A DNA stretch of 25,379 nucleotides, from IMG/VR virus record IMGVR_UViG_3300008110_000166, positions 1 through 25,379 of that record; one strand, given 5' to 3'. The position numbers and the translations under genes were made by a program. A model generated the notes under the pieces. That model searched no databases and was not told the origin of the DNA. It saw only the letters and a list, made by a program, of their open reading frames with translations. Within the stretch, counting starts at the first letter, position 1; each line of letters begins with the position of its first letter. Below, one piece after another: positions 1-7,136 of the stretch. Source of the stretch: a virus.

Positions 1-1200
1 ACGCCAGATACGGAAGAGACGCTGCCTGAAGAAACAGGAACAGAAGAGACCCTGCCAGATACAGAAGATGAAACACTGCCATCAGAAACAGAAACGGAAA
101 CAGAATCAGGTCCACTAGATGAGCCTAGTGCCGAAGCTGAAGAAATCCAAGATGCAATTGATGACCTTCCAATTGATGCTTCACCTGATGAAATAGCGGA
201 AATAGTAGGAGAAGCGCTGATTGACGCTACGGCAGAAGAAGCGGCAGAAGTCCTAACTACGTTATTTGAGGAAGCAACGCAAGAAGAGGTTGTGGCCATT
301 CTTGCAACCGTATTTGAGGATGCATCAAGCGAGGAAGTTGTGGCAATCCTTTCTGAGACATTTACTGACGGAGCAACAGACGAAGAAGTAGCTGCTGTTA
401 CAGAAGCATTGCTTTCAGACGGAGCCACAGAAGAAGCAGTATCAACACTTGTTGACGTGCTTGAAAGTGGCGTGATTGACGAATCGCAGGTAGAAGCAGT
501 AATTGATGCAATTCTTCAAGAAGAAATAAATGATGAAGTTGCAACAGCACTTGCTACTAGCTCCGCAGTTATTCAAAACATTACCGCCGAACAAGCAACA
601 GACATCTTTGAATCAGTTCCAGTTGGTGAATTGTCTTCAACCGAGGGTGCAGAAATAGTTAATGCTGTACAGGACGCCCCTGTAGAAGTAAGAGAATCAT
701 TCGAAGAAGAAATTAACGTATTCGCCGGTGTATTCGATGACTATGTAGCTGTTGGCTCGACAATCGATGTTGGTGCTAGAAGAAGCATTGTTGCAGTAAA
801 CTTGGTAGCCAGTTCAGTCGCGACAGCTGCTGCAGGTCTTGCAGCGCAGGCGCCTACTGGTGGAAGTTCTCCATCATCTGGACAATCTCCGAAATCTGAC
901 GTTAAAGCACGCAGAGAGGACGAGGAAGCCCAGGAGGGCGGAGAATTGGCTGGCGACGGCCTTGATTGGATTGCAATGATGTCAATCTTCAAGATTGTCA
1001 ACGGTAAAAGAAAACTTGATTGGAGCGCATTTATGAAGAAATTCCTTTACTCATTTATGAATCTAGGTTGGACGATTGCTGGAGCTGTGGTTCTTTTCTA
1101 CACGCTTTCAGGAACGACAAGAAACATTGCAATGTGGTCATTTGGTATCGCATTCGTTGCCGCAATGTACCTGGCGATGAAAGAGCCTGAAGGCGAATAG
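1..1200 (+). CDS. Acidic helical-repeat protein with C-terminal membrane anchor (5' end missing)
   Basis: The frame is open from base 1, so the N-terminus lies outside the window; 399 codons remain. The first ~35 residues are a low-complexity Thr/Glu/Pro stretch with ETLP repeats. They are followed by degenerate helical repeats of about 15 residues of the type (T/S)xEEVxxxLxxxF, very rich in Glu, Asp and Ala, to about residue 225. A basic, Ser/Gly-rich linker follows, then two hydrophobic segments (about residues 353-372 and 376-392) that look like membrane helices near the C-terminus. It lies just upstream of the endolysin on the same strand. I do not recognise a family with certainty; surface or secreted proteins of freshwater actinobacteria seem to have similar repeats (from memory). 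It may be a virion or host-surface-interacting protein, but that is inference. Confidence 0.75.
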   Translation, partial: TPDTEETLPEETGTEETLPDTEDETLPSETETETESGPLDEPSAEAEEIQDAIDDLPIDASPDEIAEIVGEALIDATAEEAAEVLTTLFEEATQEEVVAILATVFEDASSEEVVAILSETFTDGATDEEVAAVTEALLSDGATEEAVSTLVDVLESGVIDESQVEAVIDAILQEEINDEVATALATSSAVIQNITAEQATDIFESVPVGELSSTEGAEIVNAVQDAPVEVRESFEEEINVFAGVFDDYVAVGSTIDVGARRSIVAVNLVASSVATAAAGLAAQAPTGGSSPSSGQSPKSDVKARREDEEAQEGGELAGDGLDWIAMMSIFKIVNGKRKLDWSAFMKKFLYSFMNLGWTIAGAVVLFYTLSGTTRNIAMWSFGIAFVAAMYLAMKEPEGE

Positions 1201-1289
1201 TCTTTTTATTGCCTAATAATAATTGCCTTCTAATGTAAAATACTATGCACCGTTAGTGGTGTATAGGCTTTTTACAGAAAGACTTGACA

Positions 1290-2057
1290 ATGAACAAACT
1301 CGCTTGGGACTACATCGTCCCTGTAGTTCTTCCAAAAGACCTTAAAGGTATAGAGCCAGGGAAACTTCCAGCCAACCTGCTAAAGGCTGTTCCTGGTGGC
1401 GGGAAGATGCACTGGATTGCCGCATCTGCATGGACTGCAATGGTCGAGAAGGCGAAGTCTGAAGGGGTTGAGCTAAAACCGACTTCCAGCGGCGACACAT
1501 ATCGCGATTACGAGAGCCAGAAAAAAGGATTTTTGACCCGCTACCAACTTGAGCCAGTGGCCGGAACCAGCACAAAAACATTTGAGGGTAAGACTTGGTA
1601 CCTCAAGAAGGGCATGGCCATGTTGGCCACACCTGGTAAGTCGCAGCATAACCTCGGCTTGGCCGTTGACGTTCATTCAGCATCAGAACCAAAGCGCCTT
1701 AACTGGCTAATTGCGAATGTTAAAGAGTTCGGTTTCTCGTGGGAAGTAGTTCCATCTGAGCCATGGCACCTTCGCTATGTAAGCGGAGACAACGCTCCAG
1801 CAGCGGTAAAGGCATGGATGGACGCTAACGGAGTTACAGCCCCAGCAGGTGGCGCACCAGCAGCAGCCCCAGCAGGTGGCTCTGGTGAAATAAATAAACT
1901 GCAAGAAGCCCTTGCCGCTAAGGGCTTCTACAAAGGTGCAATCAATGGTCAGAAGGATGCGGCAACAGACGCTGCAATCAAAGCTTTCAAGGTTGCAAAC
2001 AAGCTTGCAGCCGACTCTGTTGTTGGTCCAAAAGTAAAAGAACTGCTCGGACTGTAA
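1290..2057 (+). CDS. Endolysin: M15-family D-Ala-D-Ala carboxypeptidase-like with C-terminal peptidoglycan-binding domain
   Basis: This 255-aa protein most likely cleaves cell-wall peptidoglycan at lysis. The zinc-peptidase core carries the M15/VanY signature: Arg72 in a TYRDYE segment, SQHNLGLAVD with H120 and D127 as metal ligands, and EPWHLRY with catalytic E157 and ligand H160. An Ala/Pro/Gly-rich linker (about 181-198) leads to a C-terminal PG_binding_1 domain (about 199-254; KLQEAL, GFYKGAINGQ, AIKAFK). The ATG at 1290 is preferred over an in-frame TTG six bases upstream because AGAAAG lies at a suitable distance. No signal peptide is visible, so export would depend on the holin-like genes downstream. 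Cytosolic cleavage of peptide cross-links is the family role; lysis is inferred from context. Confidence 0.93.
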   Translation: MNKLAWDYIVPVVLPKDLKGIEPGKLPANLLKAVPGGGKMHWIAASAWTAMVEKAKSEGVELKPTSSGDTYRDYESQKKGFLTRYQLEPVAGTSTKTFEGKTWYLKKGMAMLATPGKSQHNLGLAVDVHSASEPKRLNWLIANVKEFGFSWEVVPSEPWHLRYVSGDNAPAAVKAWMDANGVTAPAGGAPAAAPAGGSGEINKLQEALAAKGFYKGAINGQKDAATDAAIKAFKVANKLAADSVVGPKVKELLGL

Positions 2058-2061
2058 AGCC

Positions 2062-2310
2062 ATGACCGAGATAATTGTTGCGCTTGTTGGTGTTATTGGT
2101 CTTATAGCCGTAGCCCTAATTGAAAAAGACCGCCGTTCTTCAAAGCTGATGTGGGAAGAGAACAAAGCAGACCACAACTACGTAGTGGAAAAAATTGAAA
2201 CTCTTGGCAAAAGCCTTGGGCGTTCGATAGATAAGACCAATAAGTCATTGGACAGAGTTGAAGACAAGTTGGATACACATATCCGTGACCATGCAATAGG
2301 TGACCTCTAA
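2062..2310 (+). CDS. Small membrane protein with coiled-coil tail, lysis-associated
   Basis: The 82-aa protein has one N-terminal membrane helix (about residues 3-20, IIVALVGVIGLIAVAL). A charged, heptad-like helix follows (about 35-75; VEKIETLGKSLGRSIDK, LDRVEDKL). It begins four bases after the endolysin stop and its own stop overlaps the next start (TAATG), so it is translated as part of the lysis operon. Single-helix proteins with cytoplasmic coiled coils are common next to actinophage endolysins and are often annotated as holin or minor membrane proteins. A holin-accessory or spanin-like role is possible but not shown. Confidence 0.8.
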   Translation: MTEIIVALVGVIGLIAVALIEKDRRSSKLMWEENKADHNYVVEKIETLGKSLGRSIDKTNKSLDRVEDKLDTHIRDHAIGDL

Positions 2311-2543
2311 TGGCAAACAAGAAACCAGCTAAACGAAACATTACAAATTCCGCTCCTTCTGCCCCAAAGATTGATGACGGCATCAACGTACTTTACGTAG
2401 GGGCTGGAAAATCTGTATTTCACAAATGCCCAGTGTGCTCACGCTCAACCGGCAAAGGAATCGTAAGAGAATACAAAAATGAGCTTTACTGCTCACGCGG
2501 ATGTGTTATGTCACATAAGTCGAAAACGGAAGTTGCAGCATGA
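2310..2543 (+). CDS. Small zinc-ribbon protein
   Basis: A 77-aa basic protein with an unstructured Lys/Pro/Ala-rich N-terminus and a treble-clef-like cluster: KCPVCSR (CxxC) and, 22 residues later, YCSRGCVMSHK (CxxxC plus His). The start overlaps the preceding stop (TAATG) and its stop overlaps the following holin-like start (ATGA), so it is translationally coupled in the lysis operon. The four Cys probably bind zinc. No enzymatic motif is visible and the function is unknown; a nucleic-acid or structural role is equally possible. Confidence 0.8.
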   Translation: MANKKPAKRNITNSAPSAPKIDDGINVLYVGAGKSVFHKCPVCSRSTGKGIVREYKNELYCSRGCVMSHKSKTEVAA

Positions 2544-2806
2544 AAAAGGATTTGTTTGTAAATGTTCTTCTCAGAATTCTTGCTACTTTTGCTGCATCCG
2601 GCCTGGGAGTTATCGGTGCAGGAACTATCGCTGGTGTTCCGGTACTCAAGGCTGTCTTCATGGCTGGAATTGCAGGGGTTGCAGTCGTAGTTGAAGGACT
2701 CTCACGCGCATTCCTTGAGGATGGAAAACTTTCAAGTTCTGAAATCAATGATGTGTTCAACAAGGTTGACAAGAAAGCTCCAGCAAAGGCTAGTGATGCC
2801 CGGTAG
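2540..2806 (+). CDS. Putative holin
   Basis: The 88-aa protein has a positively charged start (MKKD), two closely spaced Gly/Ala/Val-rich membrane segments (about 8-31 and 35-55) and a short charged C-terminus. The size, topology and position three genes after the endolysin fit a class II holin of the r1t/actinophage type, which would let the signal-less endolysin cross the membrane. The start overlaps the previous stop (ATGA). Its 3' end overlaps a Cys-rich ORF in another frame. Assignment rests on topology and context only. Confidence 0.72.
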   Translation: MKKDLFVNVLLRILATFAASGLGVIGAGTIAGVPVLKAVFMAGIAGVAVVVEGLSRAFLEDGKLSSSEINDVFNKVDKKAPAKASDAR

Positions 2807-2921
2807 CCACGAAAAGTCTGAGTGCCAATGTGCACATTGCAGTTGTGAAACTTGGTGCGCGAACGATTGTCCTTGCGCCGAATTGATGGGTGCCAGTGCA
2901 TGCACAAGTCAACACGATTAA
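2796..2921 (+). CDS. Nested Cys-rich microprotein, metallothionein-like spacing
   Basis: A 41-residue frame overlaps the last 11 bases of the holin-like gene and the first 22 bases of the lipoprotein gene. It fills what would otherwise be an unexplained 93-base gap in a tightly packed operon. Eight Cys lie between residues 10 and 36, seven of them in a block reading CQCAHCSC...CANDCPC. CxC and CxxC spacing of this sort is typical of metallothioneins and other metal-cluster peptides. No Shine-Dalgarno of good quality is visible, but overlapping starts are the rule in this operon. Unknown function; it could also be a chance frame. Confidence 0.5.
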   Translation: MPGSHEKSECQCAHCSCETWCANDCPCAELMGASACTSQHD

Positions 2922-3136
2922 TCAAACTTCTTCCAATCATGCTGATTGCAATTTCAGCCTGTGGTTATGACGGAAAATATCGTTACTCATGCCAAGACCC
3001 AGAAAATTGGGGAACAAAGGAATGTGAGCCACCAATATGCGAAGTAGATGGAAACTGCACAAAAACTTTGCTTGGATGGGACCCAACAGAAACAACAGTA
3101 GAAATAATTCCGACCGAGGAGACGGTAGCGCCATGA
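2900..3136 (+). CDS. Small secreted lipoprotein
   Basis: From the ATG at 2900 the 78-aa product begins with a basic region (MHKSTRLIK), a hydrophobic stretch (LLPIMLIAI) and a lipobox ending ISAC. This is a clear lipoprotein signal with Cys20 as the modified residue. The mature part is acidic and contains five further Cys, suggesting disulfides outside the membrane. The C-terminus is Thr/Glu-rich. The stop overlaps the next start (ATGA). Placement in a lysis region suggests an outer-face membrane factor, for example superinfection exclusion or a lysis accessory; this is inference. A longer in-frame start at 2852 would bury the signal peptide and is rejected. Confidence 0.75.
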   Translation: MHKSTRLIKLLPIMLIAISACGYDGKYRYSCQDPENWGTKECEPPICEVDGNCTKTLLGWDPTETTVEIIPTEETVAP

Positions 3137-3414
3137 AAAACAGACTTACTCCAGCAGAGCTCGATGCTCGCCTTAAATTCGTCGTTGGATGCGTTCTGGC
3201 TGGTGTTTTGTGCCTGACAACAATTGGCGTCCTCTACGCTCTCGTATTCGTCACACAGCCAATAGGTGCTCAGGCAGAAAACGACAAAATGTTCTTCAGC
3301 GTGCTTTCATCGGTTGCAACATTTATCACCGGAACGCTTGCCGGACTGATGATTTCAACAGGCAGAAATACTGACGATAAAAACGGGAACGGCATTCCAG
3401 ACGACCAGGAATAG
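3133..3414 (+). CDS. Two-helix membrane protein (second holin-like or accessory)
   Basis: The 93-aa protein has two membrane segments (about residues 16-39, VVGCVLAGVLCLTTIGVL, and 57-76, VATFITGTLAGLMI). They are separated by a short polar loop and followed by a hydrophilic tail with a DKNGNGIPDDQ end that resembles a Ca-binding dockerin-like loop. The ATG overlaps the lipoprotein stop (ATGA). Proteins with this layout are frequent in actinophage lysis or tail-end clusters. It could be the true holin, an antiholin or an unrelated membrane protein. Confidence 0.78.
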   Translation: MKNRLTPAELDARLKFVVGCVLAGVLCLTTIGVLYALVFVTQPIGAQAENDKMFFSVLSSVATFITGTLAGLMISTGRNTDDKNGNGIPDDQE

Positions 3415-3422
3415 CTGGTAGC

Positions 3423-3438
3423 CTCTCCACAGGGAGAG
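3423..3438 (+). promoter_or_regulatory. Hairpin occluding the ribosome-binding site of the 3441 gene
   Basis: CTCTCC, a four-base loop, and GGAGAG form a perfect 6-bp stem ending two bases before the ATG at 3441. The right arm is the only Shine-Dalgarno-like sequence, so folding would hide it. The stop of the upstream gene is only nine bases before the left arm, so terminating ribosomes could open the hairpin. This is inference from base pairing. Confidence 0.45.
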
Positions 3439-3440
3439 AC

Positions 3441-3674
3441 ATGCCATACAAAGACCCGGAAAATGCGCGGCAATGGCAGCGCGATAATCAGCATAAGCGC
3501 AATACCCGAGCGCGCAAAGATTACGAGCGAGAGCGTAAAAACAAGAAACGCATTGAGTCGTACTCGCTCTTGCCGGAGCCAGAAAGAACACAAAAACTTT
3601 TGGCTAACGCTAGACGCAGAGCATACCAGATGAGATGGACTCAGGAAAAGAAGACTAATTATCGCGTCCCCTAG
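3441..3674 (+). CDS. Small highly basic protein of unknown function
   Basis: The 77-aa product begins MPYKDPENARQWQRDNQ and is dominated by Arg, Lys, Gln and Glu; it is probably one or two long helices. The MPYKDPE...R opening is often seen in phage HNH-type and other small DNA-binding proteins, but no HNH or zinc-binding residues follow (there is no Cys). A nucleic-acid-binding role is plausible from charge only. It is preceded by a strong GGGAGAG ribosome-binding site held in a hairpin. A gap of 73 bases follows before the next gene. Confidence 0.68.
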   Translation: MPYKDPENARQWQRDNQHKRNTRARKDYERERKNKKRIESYSLLPEPERTQKLLANARRRAYQMRWTQEKKTNYRVP

Positions 3675-3747
3675 TTCCTGTATCTCGGTGGTATTTTCTT
3701 TGTAACCGCCTTATTTGGGATGACCCGATTTTTTGAAATTTATCTAA

Positions 3748-4077
3748 ATGGAACAGACTAACCGCTTTGAAATGATGTGGCACGATGATGGCCACTCGCT
3801 GCGCTTAAGGATAAATAAATCAGAACTAGAAATAATGGAGGTCATTTGTCCTGATTTACCGGGCAAAAAGTGCTTTCATGAAGAACATGACTGTGTTGTT
3901 AAGTATTTCGTAAATAGGTTTGGAATGGAATGCAACGCCGGAATGTGTCCTGCTGCAGAGGTATTAGACATCTGCTGGACGATACTTGGAAATAAGAGAG
4001 ACCTTGACGTATGCCAGGTATGGTTCATGCCAAAAACAGACGAACTCTTTTCTGCTTGGCTTATCGCCTCTAGATAG
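3748..4077 (+). CDS. Hypothetical protein, Cys-containing
   Basis: A 109-aa protein with no family that I recognise. It has six Cys and several His (CPDLPGKKCFHEEHDC, ECNAGMC), which might bind metal. The start is uncertain: no clear Shine-Dalgarno precedes the ATG at 3748, and an in-frame ATG pair occurs eight codons later. It ends three bases before the convergent regulator gene at 4081, with no obvious terminator between them. Confidence 0.6.
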   Translation: MEQTNRFEMMWHDDGHSLRLRINKSELEIMEVICPDLPGKKCFHEEHDCVVKYFVNRFGMECNAGMCPAAEVLDICWTILGNKRDLDVCQVWFMPKTDELFSAWLIASR

Positions 4078-4080
4078 TTT

Positions 4081-4527
4081 CTAAAACGGGTCGTCCTCGT
4101 TTTGCGATTCACCTTTTCCAATCGATGAAATAGCGCCGAAAAACTTTTGAACGTCTTGGTGCTGCAGAATGAGTCTTGTATTCACTTTATAAATATTCTG
4201 CCTATTTACTTTTGTTTTTGTTATTAAACCAACAGAAACCAAACTCTTAATCGTTTTGTCTATCATTGTTTCACTCATGTCGAGGTAAACAGATATCGCT
4301 CGCTGGGTCATGGTCGGGTCATCAAGTAAAACCACGAGCACTTTCCCAGCAGTGGACAACAGGTCGACAGTATCTTCAGTGTGATATCTAAACACTTTCT
4401 TTTTATCAAGCGCTTCCATCACTAACTCGACGGCCCCAGGGCCATCATCAACAGAACTCCCCTTTAGCGCTAGCTCTATCGCTTTCCTAACCTCTTCGGC
4501 TCTGCTTTCACTTTTCACCAGAATCAC
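4081..4527 (-). CDS. Winged-helix (MarR/ArsR-like) transcriptional regulator
   Basis: The 148-aa protein contains a DNA-binding winged helix at about residues 60-118: TAGKVLVVLLDDPTMTQRAISVYLDMSETMIDKTIKSL is helix-turn-helix-like, followed by VGLITKTKVNRQNIYKVN as wing. It is the only - strand gene between 1 and 7137 and is divergent from the 4663-6962 block. It is therefore a good candidate for a repressor acting on the 135-bp intergenic region 4528-4662. The start is a GTG with a poor ribosome-binding site; a second GTG lies three codons later. Whether it acts as an immunity repressor or a late-gene switch cannot be told. Confidence 0.75.
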   Translation of the reverse strand: MILVKSESRAEEVRKAIELALKGSSVDDGPGAVELVMEALDKKKVFRYHTEDTVDLLSTAGKVLVVLLDDPTMTQRAISVYLDMSETMIDKTIKSLVSVGLITKTKVNRQNIYKVNTRLILQHQDVQKFFGAISSIGKGESQNEDDPF

Positions 4528-4662
4528 CCGACCAGTGCTTTACCGACAGATAACAAGCATGTAATATCTCAGAGAGCACACAGTTGCCCCAACCAGGTAA
4601 CACTTGTGTGCTATTGTGAATAGGTGCGAATTCCATATACAAGGGGAGAATAGCAGGAAATT

Positions 4663-4947
4663 ATGGCACTCAAAGACACACTCAGCGCCCTCGCGGCAAA
4701 ACCAAATGGTCTTGGATACTGTAAATTTGGTGTGATTTTTATTAATCAGGATAAAGACACTCAGTCTGCAATGACGGACGTACTTCGCAGTGGCGCTTCA
4801 ACGCTTGATATCACAAGAGCATTAAACGCGGATGGCATTTCCATCCGGAGAGAGTTCATCGGAGAAAAGCGCCGATGTTTCAATGACCCAAGCATCATTT
4901 GTTGCCTGGGTGAAAAGCGACCAGATTTCCCAACAGAGGAGAAGTGA
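4663..4947 (+). CDS. Small helix-turn-helix protein upstream of the metallophosphoesterase
   Basis: This 94-aa protein contains a segment (about residues 38-66) of the form TDVLRSGASTLDITRALNADGISIRREFIGEKRR. That resembles the short HTH modules encoded immediately before metallophosphoesterase-type genes in actinophages, where a DNA-recognition helix is followed by a basic patch. AAGGGGAG lies upstream of the ATG, somewhat distant, and AGCAGGAA is nearer. Its stop (TGA) ends one base before the next ATG, so the two genes are probably translated together. A DNA-binding role is inferred. Confidence 0.72.
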   Translation: MALKDTLSALAAKPNGLGYCKFGVIFINQDKDTQSAMTDVLRSGASTLDITRALNADGISIRREFIGEKRRCFNDPSIICCLGEKRPDFPTEEK

Positions 4948-4948
4948 A

Positions 4949-6124
4949 ATGACGTCCAAGAAAATGCAAAACCTGACAAATCTGGCTACGCAGAAAAAAC
5001 ACGAGTCTGCCCATGCTGCCACGCTGGGGGCGCTTGCAGACATGTTGAAGCGCAAAAACATCAACCTTGACGACATTGGGGAGATTAAAAAGGTTTCTAT
5101 TTACCAGCAGGTCACCAAGGATGAAATGGGCGAAACCCAGATTCACGACCTAGCTGCAATCAAGTTCTCGCCCAAGTGGGAAACTGGTCCCGAGTGGCCA
5201 GTAATGCAGCAAGGGCCATCAATACAACTACAAAAGCCAACGACAAAACCGAAGAAGCCAACCGCCTTCAAGAACTGCGTAATCCTACCTGATATACAGC
5301 TTGGTTACTTCAGGAACAAGGCTGGCGTCCTTGAGCCAACCCACGACGAAAAGGCTATTTCTATCGCACTTGCTGTTGTTGCAGACCAGCAACCAGACCT
5401 TGTCGTCTTGCTCGGAGACAACTTGGACCTTCCAGAAATGGGCAAGTACATCACCTACCCTGCATACGCACAGACGACTCAGGCAACCATCGACAGGGCA
5501 ACCACGCTTTGTGCAGAACTACGGAATGCCGCTCCACACGCCAGGATTATTTGGCTCGCTGGAAACCATGAAGAGCGTATGCCGAAGTTCCTCGTTATGA
5601 ACGCGGCAGCAGCCTATGGCTTGAGACAGGGTGGAGCGCCAGATTCATGGCCAGTTCTCTCGGTCCCATTCCTCTGCAGAATGGATGATTTCAAGATTGA
5701 ATACCGACCGGGGTACCCGGCCTCTGACTTCTGGGTTAACGAAAAGCTCAGAATTATCCACGGAGACAAAGTCAAGTCATCAGGCTCAACGGCCCACATG
5801 TACCTGAATGCCGAAAAAACTTCAGTGATATACGGACATATCCACAGAATCGAGATGGCGTTCAAGACTAGAGAAGACTATGACGGCCCACGAACCATCA
5901 TGGCCGCTTCCCCTGGATGTCTAGCCAGAATCGATGGGGCCATTCCGTCTACAAAAGGCGGCGTAGACCTCGACGGACGACCGCTAACTCGTTACGAGAA
6001 TTGGCAACAGGGACTCGCTGTTGTAAAGTATGAAGAGAAAGGTGAGCACAAGTTCACCTACGATAACATCACGATATACGGCGGCTGGGCAATGTACCAG
6101 GGCAAGGAATACGACTTCCGATGA
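4949..6124 (+). CDS. Calcineurin-like metallophosphoesterase
   Basis: The 391-aa protein has a ~100-residue N-terminal extension followed by a calcineurin-like phosphoesterase core with the metal-binding motifs in order. These are D115-I-Q117 (the usual second residue pair DxH appears as DxQ), GDN with D157, GNHEE with H207, HGD at 271-273 and GHIHR at 296-300. The family includes Mre11/SbcD-type nucleases and phosphodiesterases, and a DxQ first motif occurs in some members. The start is the ATG at 4949 with a strong GAGGAG site; a longer in-frame frame from 4832 overlaps the upstream gene and is rejected. Its stop overlaps the next start (ATGA). DNA end processing is likely but the substrate is unproven. 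Confidence 0.88.
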   Translation: MTSKKMQNLTNLATQKKHESAHAATLGALADMLKRKNINLDDIGEIKKVSIYQQVTKDEMGETQIHDLAAIKFSPKWETGPEWPVMQQGPSIQLQKPTTKPKKPTAFKNCVILPDIQLGYFRNKAGVLEPTHDEKAISIALAVVADQQPDLVVLLGDNLDLPEMGKYITYPAYAQTTQATIDRATTLCAELRNAAPHARIIWLAGNHEERMPKFLVMNAAAAYGLRQGGAPDSWPVLSVPFLCRMDDFKIEYRPGYPASDFWVNEKLRIIHGDKVKSSGSTAHMYLNAEKTSVIYGHIHRIEMAFKTREDYDGPRTIMAASPGCLARIDGAIPSTKGGVDLDGRPLTRYENWQQGLAVVKYEEKGEHKFTYDNITIYGGWAMYQGKEYDFR

Positions 6125-6333
6125 GAGACTTCGATGAGTACGACAACGAGATGGACCTTATCCGCCATTCGCTGGATGAACTCGTCAAGATGGGTTTGGT
6201 AGAAATCGTAGGAATCACCCCTAACGGAGAGTGGCTGTATGGAACAACCGAACTGGGGAACGAGCTTGCTAGCAAGCCGAGCTTCATTGAGGCTATGAAA
6301 TCACTTGAAGAAATTTTGGACGACGAGGAATAA
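6121..6333 (+). CDS. Small acidic winged-helix-like protein
   Basis: The 70-aa acidic protein reads like half of a winged helix: a helix (DLIRHSLDELVKMGLVEIVG), a beta hairpin (NGEWLYGTTELG) and a C-terminal helix ending in an acidic tail. The LGLVE...W.YxxTE(L)G pattern resembles small DNA-binding or plasmid-type wHTH proteins. The ATG overlaps the metallophosphoesterase stop (ATGA), and the next gene begins two bases after its own stop, so it is part of a coupled set of three. Specific role unknown. Confidence 0.72.
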   Translation: MRDFDEYDNEMDLIRHSLDELVKMGLVEIVGITPNGEWLYGTTELGNELASKPSFIEAMKSLEEILDDEE

Positions 6334-6335
6334 TT

Positions 6336-6962
6336 ATGACAACACTGGTTGCTATACAGGGTGATGGCTTTGCTTTTGCCTGCGTAGACTCCCAGGTCTC
6401 AGATGTCAGCGACGATGGCTACGCAACACAAATCGCCACATTGAGAGAGTCATCTTCCAAGTTGGGGTATAACGGCAGGTATCTACTGGGTGCTGCCGGA
6501 GATGTACGAGCAATCAACATTCTTCACCATGCCTTCAACCCACCCGTCGCGCCGCCAAATCTCAAAGGAAAGAAGCTAGACCAGTTCGTTACAGTTAAAT
6601 TTATCCCAAGCCTCAGAGAATGCTTTGAAGCACAGGGATACGCAAGCGCCGATAACGAAAACAAGACCCATGTTGCCGAACACGGCTCAGTCATCTTTAT
6701 GGCGATAAACGGAACTATTTACATCATTGACGGAGACTACTCATGGATATCGGACGTCAATGGAATGTACGCGATTGGCAGTGGAGCACAGTATGCGCTA
6801 GGGGCGCTGCATGTACTGACACCGAAATCCAAGATGACTATGGCTACAGCCAAGAAAATTGGCATCAAGGCGCTGGCGACAGCAGCCAAGTTCGACCCCT
6901 ATACTGGCGCTCCATACCATTCCTTTACTAACGGCACAGAGAAGAAGCCAAGAACAACCTAA
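6336..6962 (+). CDS. Ntn-hydrolase, proteasome beta / HslV-like peptidase
   Basis: The 208-aa protein begins MTTLVAIQ, matching the HslV/proteasome-beta start in which the Thr exposed after Met removal is the nucleophile. D18 (Asp17 in mature numbering), K42 within SSSKLGYNGRYLLGAAGD, and YAIGSGAQYALGALH (the Gly-Ser-Gly active-site loop) fit the family in order. No propeptide is present. Length is slightly above that of HslV. It follows the metallophosphoesterase set by two bases and ends at a hairpin terminator. No ATPase partner of the HslU type is seen nearby. It may degrade host or phage proteins or act in head maturation; those roles are guesses. Confidence 0.82.
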   Translation: MTTLVAIQGDGFAFACVDSQVSDVSDDGYATQIATLRESSSKLGYNGRYLLGAAGDVRAINILHHAFNPPVAPPNLKGKKLDQFVTVKFIPSLRECFEAQGYASADNENKTHVAEHGSVIFMAINGTIYIIDGDYSWISDVNGMYAIGSGAQYALGALHVLTPKSKMTMATAKKIGIKALATAAKFDPYTGAPYHSFTNGTEKKPRTT

Positions 6963-6971
6963 TACCGGGTT

Positions 6972-6998
6972 AAAAAGCGTGTATATCACGCTGTTTTT
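6972..6998 (+). terminator. Rho-independent terminator after the HslV-like gene
   Basis: GCGTG, a five-base loop and CACGC form a stem flanked by AAAAA on the left and TGTTTTT on the right. It lies ten bases after the stop at 6962. The A/T flanks make it usable in both directions, so it could also stop leftward transcription. Confidence 0.8.
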
Positions 6999-7056
6999 CA
7001 AACGTTTTTTGACGCTACAGAAAAAGTATTTTGTACTTGAATTTTGTCATTGTATA

Positions 7057-7077
7057 AACCCTTTTGTAATAAGGGTT
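7057..7077. terminator. AACCCTT/AAGGGTT hairpin between convergent genes
   Basis: A perfect 7-bp inverted repeat (AACCCTT, seven-base loop, AAGGGTT) sits 60 bases after the first terminator and 60 bases beyond the end of the leftward gene that stops at 7137. It lacks a good T-run. It is probably a terminator for the leftward gene or a second barrier, with lower certainty. Confidence 0.45.
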
Positions 7078-7136
7078 CTACACGACAAGCAAGCGCGCCT
7101 TATTTCTTAGTTAAATTTATCCGATACTTCTTTGGT

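Noticed and set aside
4528-4662. A defined promoter for the 4663 gene
   Set aside because: TATTGT at 4612 is a possible -10 but the best -35 (TTGCCC at 4584) is 22 bp away; no confident call can be made.
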